Assembly: GCA_902798755.1 (NCBI GenBank)
Contig: CADBYC010000016.1
Location: forward strand, 1 to 52,259
Source: an uncultured Ruminococcus sp.
Lineage (GTDB): Bacteria; Bacillota; Clostridia; Oscillospirales; Acutalibacteraceae
Direction of reading: 5' to 3'
Length of the DNA stretch: 52,259 bases
This document shows, piece by piece, positions 19,174 to 27,198 of the stretch. How positions within the stretch are numbered: position 1 is the first letter of the stretch; every line of letters begins with the position of its first letter. The notes beneath the pieces were generated by a model, which searched no databases, had not been told where the DNA came from, and saw nothing but the letters and a program-made list of their open reading frames with translations. The position numbers were made by a program, and so were the translations under genes.

Positions 19174-19637
19174 GATTGTGCCTCCTTGTTTCGGGAAAGT
19201 TTTTTCCACATTCTTGTTTCGTGCGCAGCTGTCGGCTCCATGCCGAAGCGCAGGTATAAGCCGTCGGCGGTGCTGTCACAGCAGAGGTAATCTGCGCCGA
19301 AAATCTCGGCTTCTGCCTGTATCTTTGTCAAAAGGGCGGTCGCGTGATGCCTGTGCCGATAGGCGGGCAGGGTATACGCGCCGCTGATATGGACGATCCG
19401 TCCGCTCGGGGAATCCCCGCACGGAAAGACCGGACAGAAGGTCGCGGTCATGACGCTGACGAGCATGTTGTCGGCGAAGATACCGTAGGTCTGTGCGCCT
19501 TCGAGGGAGGGGGACTTGTCGCGGCAGTAGAGCGCGGCGGCTGCCTGAGTCAGGCGGTAGGGGAAGCCGTCGGCCGCGGAAAGCCTTAGAAGGGCTTTGA
19601 CGTGGCTTTTGTCAAGCCTTTGGCAGTTGACGTCCAT
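19170..19637 (-). CDS. GNAT-family N-acetyltransferase
   Basis: 155 residues. The core ISGAYTLPAYRHRHHATALLTKI is the GNAT motif A region, with an altered RxxHxA in place of the usual R/QxxGxG/A pyrophosphate loop. YLCCDSTADGLYLRFGMEPT is motif B with the usual Y..GF-like end. The start at 19637 has AAGGAGG 6 bases upstream. It is first in a two-gene operon with the NhaC antiporter. The acceptor substrate cannot be read from the sequence. Confidence 0.82.
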   Translation of the reverse strand: MDVNCQRLDKSHVKALLRLSAADGFPYRLTQAAAALYCRDKSPSLEGAQTYGIFADNMLVSVMTATFCPVFPCGDSPSGRIVHISGAYTLPAYRHRHHATALLTKIQAEAEIFGADYLCCDSTADGLYLRFGMEPTAAHETRMWKKLSRNKEAQS

Positions 19638-19694
19638 GTGATTCCTCCTTCTCAAACGACAGCGGTAATGAGCGAAAAATGATCTGTGAAAGTA

Positions 19695-19723
19695 AGTATA
19701 CCATTTGACGGTGAATAAAGCAA
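19695..19723 (-). promoter_or_regulatory. Promoter of the acetyltransferase-antiporter operon
   Basis: On the minus strand, TTGCTT (19718-19723), 17-base spacer and TATACT (19695-19700), with TG one base before the -10 (extended -10). Confidence 0.6.
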
Positions 19724-19876
19724 GACAGCAACGCATTAATATGCAAAGAATCAATGGGGCTTATATCAAAATGTAATAAAAGCATGAATTTGTACCATGG
19801 CTTTGGGTCGGAAATCTTCTCTATTGTTCGTAATCAATAATAAGTGTTCTATCGGGTCGATATGTGATGAGGTTTA

Positions 19877-19905
19877 TTGACTTTTGTGTGATGACCCTAT
19901 ATAAT
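19877..19905 (+). promoter_or_regulatory. Sigma-A promoter of the starch-binding gene
   Basis: TTGACT (19877-19882), 17-base spacer, perfect TATAAT (19900-19905). The leader before the TTG start at 19999 is about 85 nt. Confidence 0.8.
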
Positions 19906-19921
19906 ATAAATTGAAATAGAG

Positions 19922-19964
19922 TATGCGCAAATTGATGACTTGTGCTTGAGGCAGTTTGCGCATA
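19922..19964 (+). promoter_or_regulatory. Inverted repeat in the 5' leader
   Basis: A perfect 10-bp inverted repeat, TATGCGCAAA (19922-19931) and TTTGCGCATA (19955-19964), encloses 23 bases. It lies just after the predicted transcription start and before the ribosome site. It could be an RNA stem affecting stability or translation, or an operator. No known riboswitch class is recognised. Confidence 0.5.
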
Positions 19965-19998
19965 ACTGTTATTTTAGGATTTAAAAGGAGGGATTGTT

Positions 19999-21890
19999 TT
20001 GAAAATCTCAAAAAAAACTACTCGCAATCATTCTCGCGGTTCTGATGATGATCTCGATGATCTCCGTCGCGATCGTCAACGTGTCGGCTCTGGTGGGCGA
20101 TAAGATCTATTGCCGCGCGAGCTTCACCCCGAGCTGTTACATGTGGAAGAAGAACACCGAGGAAAACAACAAGGCATGGCCCGGCGCGGCGATGACCAAG
20201 GTCAGCGGAGAGACCGACGTGTATGAGTACACGGTTCCCGCCGACAAGTTCGACATGGTCATCTTCAGCAACAACGGCAGCGGTCAGACAACGGATATGT
20301 CCTATCCCGGCGGCAACAAGCTCTATGATGTTGATAAAAAGACATGGAGCGACTACAGCGCGGATCCTGTTCCTGTCATCACCGTTTCCAATGAGGGCGG
20401 CGGCTTCAAGGGCTCTGTCGACGTGACTGTCACCGTCAAAGACGCTGACTCCGCTTACTACACCATCGACGGCGGCAGCCAGACCGCGATCAACGGTTCT
20501 GTCAGCCTGACCCTCGGCGCGGATATCGCGGAGGGCGCTTCCGTCAAGCTGGATATCAGCGCGACCAACAGCTACGGTACCGTTACCAAGAGCTGTACCT
20601 ATAAGAAGAGATCTACTTCGGGTCCCGCTACCGACGGTAGCACTGCTGAGGCGATCAGCGGCAACTATGCAACTAACCCCAACAGCGGCTACGGCAAAAG
20701 AAAGACCATCACCGTTGACGGCGACAAGTCCGACTGGGAAAGCTCCATGCTGATCGCGCAGGGTGTTGCGAACGACGACCCCCGCGTCTACGCACATTGG
20801 TCGATGCATGAAAAAGGTATCGATGACTATGCGATGTACGCCGCGTGGGACGACACCAACCTCTACATCATGTACGAGATGGCAAACGTCCAGGATATTG
20901 TCGCTCCCGGCGAGGATTTCCCCATGACCCAGGGCAACCTCTGGATCGATAACCTGCCTGTCTTTATGTATATTTACACCGGTAACGAGAACATTACTCA
21001 CGGCGAAACTGCCGACGGTACGCTCTGGGCGACCGGTACGACGCTTGACGCGCACGCCGATCATGTGATTGCTTACTCGACCAACGCATCCAATGGCCCG
21101 TTCATCTACACCGCCAACGATGACGGCGAGCTCATGCCCGATGACCTTGTGATCGCAGGCGCGCAGACCGGCATCAATATCAAGTGGGGCAACGGCAAGA
21201 CCCTCTCCGGTACGCTGATGGGTATCCCTAAGGCGGGTACCGATAATAAGCGCGTCGCCGGCGACTCTGTTGACGCGACCCTGACCGATTTCTACACAAA
21301 GGGTCACAAGGCTTCGATGGATATGTTCTATGAGATCTCTATCCCGCTGAAGAATCTGGATATCACCGCCGCTGATATAGAAGCGAACGGTATCGGTATC
21401 ATGAAGGTCTCTACCTTCGGTACCTCGGGCATGGACTGCCTGCCCTATGACCTCTCGATGGCGGATAACGCCGCAAAGCCCTACTCCGCCGATTCCTCTA
21501 CCTCTATGGAGAAGGAGGACGAGGATCATATCACCGTACCGATGGCGCGCATCGGCAAGGCGTTCACTCCCGGCGCGGTACAGCCTACAACTCCCGTAAA
21601 GCCTACTGAGCCTCCTGTACAGCCGACCGATCCGCCCGTAAAGCCCACCGAGGCTCCGACTGAGGCTCCCACCGAGCCTGAGATCATCTTGGGCGACGCT
21701 GACGACGACGGTTCCGTGACTGTCCTCGACGTCACAATTATCCAGCGCCATCTGAGCACCGTTCCGGTAGAGAGATTCAATGAAAAAGCCGCCGACGTTG
21801 ACGGCGACGACGAAGTATCTATCCTTGACGGTACATGGATCCAGCGCGCTGGTCGGCGTTCCGACTCCCTTTGACATCAAGATCGGTTGA
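19999..21890 (+). CDS. Starch-binding dockerin protein (Sas6-like), frame broken twice
   Basis: The intact product would be a secreted, non-catalytic protein of about 630 residues. In order it has: signal peptide (MKISKK + LLAIILAVLMMISMISVA); a CBM26-like domain (AWPGAAMT, VIFSNNGSGQTTDMSYPG); a chitobiase C-terminal/Ig-like domain; a ~290-residue CBM74-like domain (MLIAQGVANDDPRVY, YAAWDDTNLYIMYEM, SGMDCLPYDLSM); a Pro/Thr linker of KPTEPPVQPT-type repeats; and a type I dockerin (GDADDDGSVTVLD, ADVDGDDEVSILD). This resembles R. bromii Sas6. The TTG at 19999 has AAAGGAGGG but reaches the main frame only if one A is lost from an eight-A run (20010-20017). Near 21846-21850 a two-base loss in a GC repeat replaces the expected LVGVPTPFDIKIG ending. 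The uninterrupted frame is 20045-21874. Confidence 0.75.
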
Positions 21891-21940
21891 TGTTGAGAAC
21901 GGTTCTTTTGATCGGAAACAATAAGTATTAATATAATCAA

Positions 21941-21980
21941 ACGCCCATCGCAGAAGTTCTTATGCGATGGGCGTTTTTTT
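21941..21980 (+). terminator. Strong rho-independent terminator
   Basis: Perfect 12-bp stem ACGCCCATCGCA / TGCGATGGGCGT, 10-base loop, then seven T. Confidence 0.92.
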
Positions 21981-22044
21981 GTACAATGAACGCAGTGATT
22001 TGATTGTAGGGAAAGAGCAGCTATTTGCGTTAGATAGCTGTCGG

Positions 22045-22812
22045 CTATTTCTTGAATTCGAAGAAATTCATTTGTCCGAAGCCTGTCGGCAGGGGTATCG
22101 TACACATGTAGATGAAGGCGAAAATCAGAAAACCGACGGCGATTAATAAGACTGTTATTCGGTTCGGCATATCCTTGAATGTGCCGATGATACCGAGCAG
22201 GAAGAGCGTCAGGGAGTAGATGACGGTCACAAGGTTGTAGGAATCGCCCTTAGTGTTATCGCGCATACCTTCTTCAAGGAGCTCCTGTGACTGTCCGACA
22301 TTCTCCTGTGCGACTGCAAAGTACTTTTCGGTCATGCCGGGCATTTTGAAGGGGCTGTCCTCATGGTTGTCCTCCATCCACTGTACGGCTTCGAGCAGAT
22401 TATCGGAGACATTCATCTTCTTGAATGACTCGATCTTGGTATTGAGGAGGTCTATCTTTGCCTGATCGCCCGACTGCTTTGCCGCTTCCAGCTCGTAGTA
22501 ATAGTCCTTTGCGACGTTCCAAGCCATGTAGTCGGAGAGATACAGCTGCATGCTCAGGTTGTATTCCGCCGTGCCCCTGGACGCCATATTATTGCTCTTT
22601 GTGAAGTTGATGGACTGGATACCGCTGTGCAGCGAGCCGATCCACGTCGCCCATGCCGAGAGCAGGGTGGTGATGCCGAGCAGGATCGCGACGACGGTTT
22701 CGAGCCTTTTGGGGGTTATGAAGGATTTTTTGTTCGGGATCGCGTTCTCGGGCGGGGTATCACCTTGTTTGATGACCTCGCTTTTCGGCGATCCGGTTCC
22801 TTTTCTTTTCAT
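22045..22812 (-). CDS. Membrane protein of unknown function
   Basis: 255 residues. It has a hydrophilic N-terminus (~35 residues), one membrane segment (ETVVAILLGITTLLSAWATWIG), a ~130-residue helical extracytoplasmic or cytoplasmic domain rich in Asn, Glu, Tyr and Met, and two C-terminal membrane segments (LVTVIYSLTLFLLGIIGTF and ITVLLIAVGFLIFAFIYM). The layout resembles DUF4337-like bacterial membrane proteins, but I do not recognise it firmly. It is monocistronic and convergent with the starch-binding gene. The ribosome site is weak (CGAGG). Confidence 0.7.
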   Translation of the reverse strand: MKRKGTGSPKSEVIKQGDTPPENAIPNKKSFITPKRLETVVAILLGITTLLSAWATWIGSLHSGIQSINFTKSNNMASRGTAEYNLSMQLYLSDYMAWNVAKDYYYELEAAKQSGDQAKIDLLNTKIESFKKMNVSDNLLEAVQWMEDNHEDSPFKMPGMTEKYFAVAQENVGQSQELLEEGMRDNTKGDSYNLVTVIYSLTLFLLGIIGTFKDMPNRITVLLIAVGFLIFAFIYMCTIPLPTGFGQMNFFEFKK

Positions 22813-23111
22813 ATGAAAACCTCGCTGTAACTAAGAGTGAGTCTTTGGAAATAAAGCTGTGCAGGATTTGCTTGAAATACAGAAAAATCAGGTATTTATC
22901 ATGATGATCTACAAGCGCTGCTTTTATAATACAATAAGTGTCGATAAAAATCCAGAGCATTTTTGTATTTTATCGGGTTTCTTTCAATTCTGAGTGATAT
23001 TATAGTCCGAGCGATCCTCTTCTTTTGATCGAATTTTCTCACTGATGACAGCGTGTCGTTATCATAAGGATCAAATGATTGGATTTCTGTGAGATTTTTT
23101 AGCCGAAAAAC

Positions 23112-23140
23112 TTGCCGAAATATCGGGCATATGATATAAT
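23112..23140 (+). promoter_or_regulatory. Promoter with extended -10
   Basis: TTGCCG (23112-23117), 17-base spacer, TATAAT (23135-23140) preceded by TG one base upstream. The gene starts at 23174, so the leader is about 27 nt. The rest of the 22813-23111 spacer shows nothing I can name. Confidence 0.75.
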
Positions 23141-23173
23141 CGCAGTATATTGATGACTATTGAGGTGATCGTT

Positions 23174-24562
23174 TTGCAGATAATCAAATCTAAAGCACGA
23201 AAATCATGGCCTTCTCTGTTAGCGGCTGTCCTGTTTTTTGCCGTCGGTCTGGTATTGGTGGTTTTGTCCGACGAGATCGTAGAGGTAATACTCGCGATGG
23301 CTCTGTCCGCTGTGCTGATCGTATACGGTACGGTCAGAATGGTATACTGCTGGAGAAGAAATGAACTGACGCAGGGAGCGGTAACGGTTCTTGTCTGTTA
23401 TGCTGTGGCAGTCGGTTTGGTCGGAGTCAATTATAAAATCACAAGTCTTGTATTCTTGCCGAGCCTTACGGTAGGTCTTGTGTCTTTGATACTCGGTATC
23501 ATGCGCCTGCTGATATGTATCAGCTGTATCAAAAACAGACTTAAGGGCGCTTTCAGAAACGGGTTCTCCGCGTTGATCTGTATCGCGTTCGGTCTGTTCT
23601 TGGTCATTCATCCTATCAAAAACTTTTCACTGCTGTCCCGTATTGCGGGCTTTTATATGATCTTCTACGCCGTGACCATGTTAGGCGACTTCATCGCCGC
23701 GGTTTCCAAGTCGGATCTTAATGAGGACAAGATCAAGAGAAGAGCGCATTTTGCTCTGCCCAATCTCTATACGGCGATCCAGCCCGCACGCATGATCTCG
23801 ATGATCAACAAGAGCAGAGAAGAAGGCAAGATCGTAGGCGGTATGCTGATCGAGCAAAAGCCCGACACGGAGCTTGACACCGTCAACGTCGAGATCCTTG
23901 TACATCTGACGACTCAGGGCACTAACAAGTTCGGTCATGTAGACCTTGCCATCAAGGATAAGGTCTACTCATACGGTACCTATGACTCAAGCAAGGTCAA
24001 GATGGGCGGCTTTGTCGCTCAGGGCACATTTATCGTTGTTCCGAAGATACCGTATCTTAAGCACTGTCTTGACTATCAGCAAAAGTATGTGATCGGCTTT
24101 GGGGCTTCGTTGTCGGAAAAGCAATTGGCTTCTGTTCAGAAGAATATTGACGAGCTGTTAAGTCACTGCGAGCCTCTTGAGAGTCTGTATGAACAGGCTG
24201 TCAAAAAAGGAGAGGACGGCTCTGAGCTCAATGATCCTGCCAGCAATATCGTCCGCGATGTCGGCGGTAAGGTTTATACGGTGGTTGAGGGACCTTTCAA
24301 GCGTTATTTCGGCATCAACACAAACTGCGTTCGTGTTGCGGATTGGCTGCTTACTGATTCGGGAGTTGACAGACTTACGTTCAACGCGATCAGTACCCCC
24401 GGCGGATACTACTCCATGCTTGATAATATGTTTTACCGTAAAAACACCCGTATCATTCGCAGGACAGCTTATATCGTCGCGGATGAGATAGATGATCTTG
24501 AAGAGCTGAGAGCTCTTGCCCGTGAAACTGCCGCGGAGATGAAGAAGTCCGACAAGGCTTGA
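23174..24562 (+). CDS. Membrane protein fused to a permuted papain-like (NlpC/P60-LRAT type) domain
   Basis: 462 residues. The N-terminal ~180 residues contain about six membrane segments in pairs, resembling the DUF308/HdeD fold. The rest is soluble. It holds FGHVDLAIKDKVYSYGTY (His255) and, 130 residues later, TNCVRVADWLL (Cys385). A His-first, Cys-second order with GHxxxxI and NC motifs is that of circularly permuted papain-fold hydrolases and acyltransferases (YiiX/LRAT-like). Catalysis is inferred; the substrate could be peptide or lipid amide. The start is TTG 23174, 7 bases after GAGGTG; the TTG at 23150 lies in the leader. Confidence 0.72.
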   Translation: MQIIKSKARKSWPSLLAAVLFFAVGLVLVVLSDEIVEVILAMALSAVLIVYGTVRMVYCWRRNELTQGAVTVLVCYAVAVGLVGVNYKITSLVFLPSLTVGLVSLILGIMRLLICISCIKNRLKGAFRNGFSALICIAFGLFLVIHPIKNFSLLSRIAGFYMIFYAVTMLGDFIAAVSKSDLNEDKIKRRAHFALPNLYTAIQPARMISMINKSREEGKIVGGMLIEQKPDTELDTVNVEILVHLTTQGTNKFGHVDLAIKDKVYSYGTYDSSKVKMGGFVAQGTFIVVPKIPYLKHCLDYQQKYVIGFGASLSEKQLASVQKNIDELLSHCEPLESLYEQAVKKGEDGSELNDPASNIVRDVGGKVYTVVEGPFKRYFGINTNCVRVADWLLTDSGVDRLTFNAISTPGGYYSMLDNMFYRKNTRIIRRTAYIVADEIDDLEELRALARETAAEMKKSDKA

Positions 24563-24669
24563 TCTGCCCATAGCATAGAGCAGACAGGGAGCATCTTTTG
24601 GAGAGCCATTTGTGATTTGGTTATATATTATTCTTGATTAGAAAAATAAATATGTTTCGACACAAATAG

Positions 24670-24706
24670 AAAAAGTCCGGTAATCGTGATGATTACCGGA
24701 CTTTTT
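24670..24706 (-). terminator. Terminator downstream of tRNA-Pro
   Basis: Perfect stem AAAAAGTCCGGTAATC / GATTACCGGACTTTTT with a 5-base loop. It is symmetric, so it can also end the plus-strand gene to its left. Confidence 0.88.
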
Positions 24707-24709
24707 GGG

Positions 24710-24786
24710 TGGTCCGAGTGACTGGAGTCGAACCAGCGGCCTCTTGAACCCCATTCAAGCGCGCTACCAAACTGCGCCACACCCGG
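24710..24786 (-). tRNA. tRNA-Pro (anticodon GGG)
   Basis: The 77-nt cloverleaf on the minus strand has acceptor CCGGGTG / CACTCGG, a D-arm GCGC-AGTTTGGTA-GCGC, anticodon stem CTTGA / TCAAG with loop ATGGGGT (anticodon GGG, T33 present) and a T-arm GCTGG-TTCGACT-CCAGT. The discriminator is A and the CCA end is encoded. A GGG anticodon reads CCC and CCU proline codons. Confidence 0.95.
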
Positions 24787-24932
24787 ATACAGTTTTTTAT
24801 GATTGGCGACTGAAAAATATTATATTTTGAAATTTTGGTTCTGTGAAAAGCGTATTTTTGATATGATTAGCGGATCGGTCGTTTGTGACGAGTTGGATAG
24901 GCGAGCGGTATTATTTCTAATGGAAACAGATT

Positions 24933-24970
24933 AAGATTGTCTGTTGAAATCAAGATTGTCTGTTGGAATC
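24933..24970. repeat. Short tandem repeat
   Basis: Two adjacent 19-base units, AAGATTGTCTGTTGAAATC and AAGATTGTCTGTTGGAATC, differ at one base. A decayed third copy may follow at about 24980. It lies in the gene-free stretch 24787-25117, which otherwise shows only the hairpin at 25025. Confidence 0.75.
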
Positions 24971-25024
24971 GTTTTTGTTAAGATCATGATGGTTTGTTGA
25001 GATGGGGTTTTTCTATAATATAAG

Positions 25025-25053
25025 ACTCCCGCTGTGTAACCGACAGTGGGAGT
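25025..25053 (-). terminator. Possible terminator hairpin after queT
   Basis: ACTCCC-GCTG ... CAG-TGGGAGT inverted repeat, 65 bases beyond the queT stop. The following T-run on the minus strand is poor (CTTATATT), so this is tentative. Confidence 0.4.
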
Positions 25054-25117
25054 TGACTTTTCGTAATGAATGCGTTTCTGCTTTTGAGAGAAACAGGAAG
25101 ATATTTGTCGAAATACA

Positions 25118-25657
25118 TTAATCCAATACGATGCGCATTCTTCTGCCTTGCTTGTTGAGCAGAATGCAGGCGGGAATGCCGAGGACCATCAGAACAACGA
25201 GTTCTCCTAATGCGACCAAGCCGCCCTGGATCAGGAAGTCGACGAAATTGAAGCTCAAATTGCCGATGAAGAAGAAGTCGATCTCGAATCCGATGATGAT
25301 ACCGTTGAAGATCGCGGGCATCAGCAGAGCGAGGAAGGGGATGTTCTTGATACGTACATTGCGCAGCAGGTACATGGCGATCGCGGCGAGCAGGCTTGCG
25401 ATAGAGCCGAAAACCATATCGTAGACGCCCAGACCCGCGGTGACGGAGCTGATGTTGGCGATGATACAGCCGATGGTAAGGCCGGGGATCGCGGCGGGGG
25501 TGTAGATTGCCAGTACGCAGAGCACCTCCGCTACACGGAATTGGACTGCCGCGGAAGCTGTACCGGGCAGAAGCGCGTTCTGACCGATCGTGAGCACGGC
25601 GTAGAGCGCGGCGATGATCGCCGCCTGTGTGATGTAGATCACGCGTTTGTTTTGCAT
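25118..25657 (-). CDS. queT: QueT-family queuosine-precursor transporter (ECF S component)
   Basis: 179 residues with about five or six membrane segments. The N-terminus (ITQAAIIAALYAVLTIGQNALLPG) and VQFRVAEVLCVLAIYTPAAIPGLTIGCIIANI are typical of QueT, the substrate-binding S component that works with a shared ECF energizing module to import preQ1/queuine-type precursors. ATG 25657 has AAGGAGAC about 8 bases upstream; the longer in-frame ATG at 25696 would lie inside the structured leader. It is monocistronic. Confidence 0.9.
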   Translation of the reverse strand: MQNKRVIYITQAAIIAALYAVLTIGQNALLPGTASAAVQFRVAEVLCVLAIYTPAAIPGLTIGCIIANISSVTAGLGVYDMVFGSIASLLAAIAMYLLRNVRIKNIPFLALLMPAIFNGIIIGFEIDFFFIGNLSFNFVDFLIQGGLVALGELVVLMVLGIPACILLNKQGRRMRIVLD

Positions 25658-25665
25658 ATTCTTTT

Positions 25666-25760
25666 GTCTCCTTAGTTTTGATTTAGATATCGGCACAATG
25701 TGTCATATCAAGTCAGGATGGTTACGAACTGACCGAGGGATATCGTATCATGAATCGGGT
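25666..25760 (-). promoter_or_regulatory. Structured queT leader, possible preQ1 riboswitch
   Basis: On the minus strand the leader contains GTCAG ... CTGAC, then GATAT ... ATATC stems, then AAAACTAAGGAG, which merges an A-rich tail with the ribosome site. Translational preQ1 riboswitches end in this way, and preQ1 classes are known upstream of queT in this group. The conserved loop bases of class I are not convincingly present, so class III or a non-riboswitch remains possible. Confidence 0.35.
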
Positions 25761-25814
25761 GAGAAGTCAAGGAAAATTGGCTTATCTACTCAGCTTTTCA
25801 CGCGTTTTGTCCTT

Positions 25815-25843
25815 TTGACAAAAATATTCCGATCTATTAAGAT
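25815..25843 (+). promoter_or_regulatory. Sigma-A-type promoter upstream of the sigma-factor remnant
   Basis: Perfect TTGACA (25815-25820), 17-base spacer, TAAGAT (25838-25843). Confidence 0.6.
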
Positions 25844-25917
25844 AAATATGAATCAAAACGCTCACAAAAGTATCTAATAAATGAATCGATCGATTCACAC
25901 GAAAAGGAGTGAGGAAA

Positions 25918-26077
25918 ATGAAAGGAGAAGACATCAAGCGATTATATCATTCTATATTACTCGGAGCAGTTTACGACAAAGGAGATCAGCTCGATTTTAC
26001 GTATTCCTAAGGGGACGGTACTGAGCAGATTGCATAAGGGCAGAAAGCTGCTGCGGTTGGATCTGGATGAGCAATGA
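25918..26077 (+). pseudogene. ECF sigma-factor remnant
   Basis: The 3' part (about 25961-26077) reads SEQFTTKEISSILRIPKG followed by TVLSRLHKGRKLL. This is the helix-turn-helix of sigma-70 region 4 with the normal ECF ending, closed by TGA at 26075. The 5' part has a good AAAGGAG site and ATG 25918 (MKGEDIKRLYHSIL), but its frame runs into TAA soon after. Region 2 is missing, so a ~350-base internal deletion with a frame change best explains it. No anti-sigma gene follows. The remnant still sits behind a consensus promoter. Confidence 0.7.
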
Positions 26078-26085
26078 AACGAAAG

Positions 26086-26119
26086 AAAGCGGCTGTTGTG
26101 TGAGAGCAACAGCCGCTTT
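26086..26119 (-). terminator. Terminator between the sigma remnant and tspO
   Basis: Perfect 13-bp stem AAAGCGGCTGTTG / CAACAGCCGCTTT, 8-base loop. On the minus strand it is followed by CTTTC, so it serves tspO and may also stop plus-strand transcripts. Confidence 0.8.
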
Positions 26120-26158
26120 ATGGTGTGGATGAAGATCAATCTGTTTTTCGAAAATGAT

Positions 26159-26635
26159 TCAGCGGTTCAAGAGGTAGGTCGCGAGGTTGAGGTAGCTTGC
26201 GAAGATCAGCCACAGACAATAGGGAATCTGCAAAAGTCCTGCAGTTTTGTCCTTGCGGTAGAATTTGAGGGTCATGGTGATGACGAGGATATCCAGGAGA
26301 ATGATCCAAATGAATGAGAAAAGCCGCCATTCGAGCGAGAAGAAGAGGATCGGCCAGATCAGGTTGACGACGAGCTGGGCGTAGTAGATCGCTTCGGTAT
26401 CGGGGGTGGACAGACGGCTCCATTTGAGCATGCCGTGGGAAATGCCCATCAGGGTATAAAGGATCGACCACGCGATGGGGAAGAGGATCGCGGGCGGCGC
26501 TAAGAAGGGCTTGTTGAGATTTTCATAGTGCATGGTGCGGGTGGTGAGTACGCCGACGATCGCGCCGAGTACAAGGGGCACGAGGATAGAGACGGCGTAG
26601 GTCTTGATCTTTTCTTTATTGATGCTGAGTGACAT
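26159..26635 (-). CDS. TspO/MBR-family membrane protein
   Basis: 158 residues with five membrane helices, the family standard. Landmarks are NKPFLAPPAILFPIAWSILYTLMGIS (loop 1/helix 2), QLVVNLIWPILFFSLEWRL (helix 3, Asn and Trp conserved) and PYCLWLIFASYLNLATYLL (helix 5). TspO proteins bind porphyrins and related ligands; a precise role in Firmicutes is not settled. It is monocistronic. Confidence 0.93.
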   Translation of the reverse strand: MSLSINKEKIKTYAVSILVPLVLGAIVGVLTTRTMHYENLNKPFLAPPAILFPIAWSILYTLMGISHGMLKWSRLSTPDTEAIYYAQLVVNLIWPILFFSLEWRLFSFIWIILLDILVITMTLKFYRKDKTAGLLQIPYCLWLIFASYLNLATYLLNR

Positions 26636-26754
26636 AGTGATTCTCCTTATCTGATATCAATGTATATGCTTTATGATATGTCAAAGAAGGGAGATTTATA
26701 CATTGGGTATGTCACAATATGGAATGTTTTTTTTGATTGAAAATAATTGGACGC

Positions 26755-26787
26755 AAAAGAGGCGCTCCCGAAGGAACGCCCCTTTTG
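26755..26787 (-). terminator. Terminator of the small conserved gene
   Basis: On the minus strand, AAAAGGGGCGTTCC / GGAGCGCCTCTTTTG with a TTCG tetraloop and terminal T-run. The mirror A-run also makes it usable on the plus strand. Confidence 0.8.
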
Positions 26788-26869
26788 CTTTAGGATTTAA
26801 ATTAACATGAAAAAAGTAGTGATTAGCAAATTAAAAGTGGTTTCTGTTTCTCAGCGTAAGCCGATTGCT

Positions 26870-27133
26870 TTACGCGGTATGCTCGGCGTCGCCGAACATG
26901 TTCAGTCTGAAGAGCTTGCTCTCGTCAGCGGGGCTGTCACAGAGGATAAATGCCTCGGTGATCTTACCGCCTTTGATGAGCTGCGTCAAACCAAGCAGCT
27001 GGCTGAGCTTACTTCTCAGATTGATCTTGTCGCCCTCGTGAGTGACGAGGTAGACATTGCCTTCGCAAGTGTCAAGCACGCTTAAGAACTCAGAAACGTC
27101 AATGTTGTGTAAACTCATGACAGAGGTCATCAT
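26870..27133 (-). CDS. Small conserved protein of unknown function
   Basis: 87 residues, cytoplasmic, no signal. The pattern DVSEFLSVLDTCEGNVYLVT then EGDKINLRSKLSQLLGL, and a C-terminal AFILCDSPADESKLFRLNMFG, recalls a small protein common in Clostridia, sometimes labelled poly(A) polymerase-like; I do not recognise a biochemical role. Start ATG 27133 has AAGGAGG 8 bases upstream. It has its own promoter, a ~115-nt leader with a GC-rich hairpin, and a strong terminator, which suggest a well-expressed monocistronic gene. Confidence 0.7.
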   Translation of the reverse strand: MMTSVMSLHNIDVSEFLSVLDTCEGNVYLVTHEGDKINLRSKLSQLLGLTQLIKGGKITEAFILCDSPADESKLFRLNMFGDAEHTA

Positions 27134-27198
27134 AGTATCCGCCTCCTTATTCTGCTTTTTCGTGCTGCCATTTACCATTTGGCATGTGTCCTAAAATA

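Noticed and set aside
20018-22105. A 695-residue open frame on the minus strand opposite the starch-binding gene
   Set aside because: It mirrors the codon periodicity of the plus-strand gene, has no ribosome site or known domain, and crosses the strong terminator at 21941.
24933-24970. CRISPR-like repeat
   Set aside because: Only two adjacent 19-base units with no spacers between them; a simple tandem duplication.
26807-27085. A 92-residue plus-strand frame opposite the small conserved gene
   Set aside because: No ribosome site; the minus-strand gene has a promoter, ribosome site and terminator.
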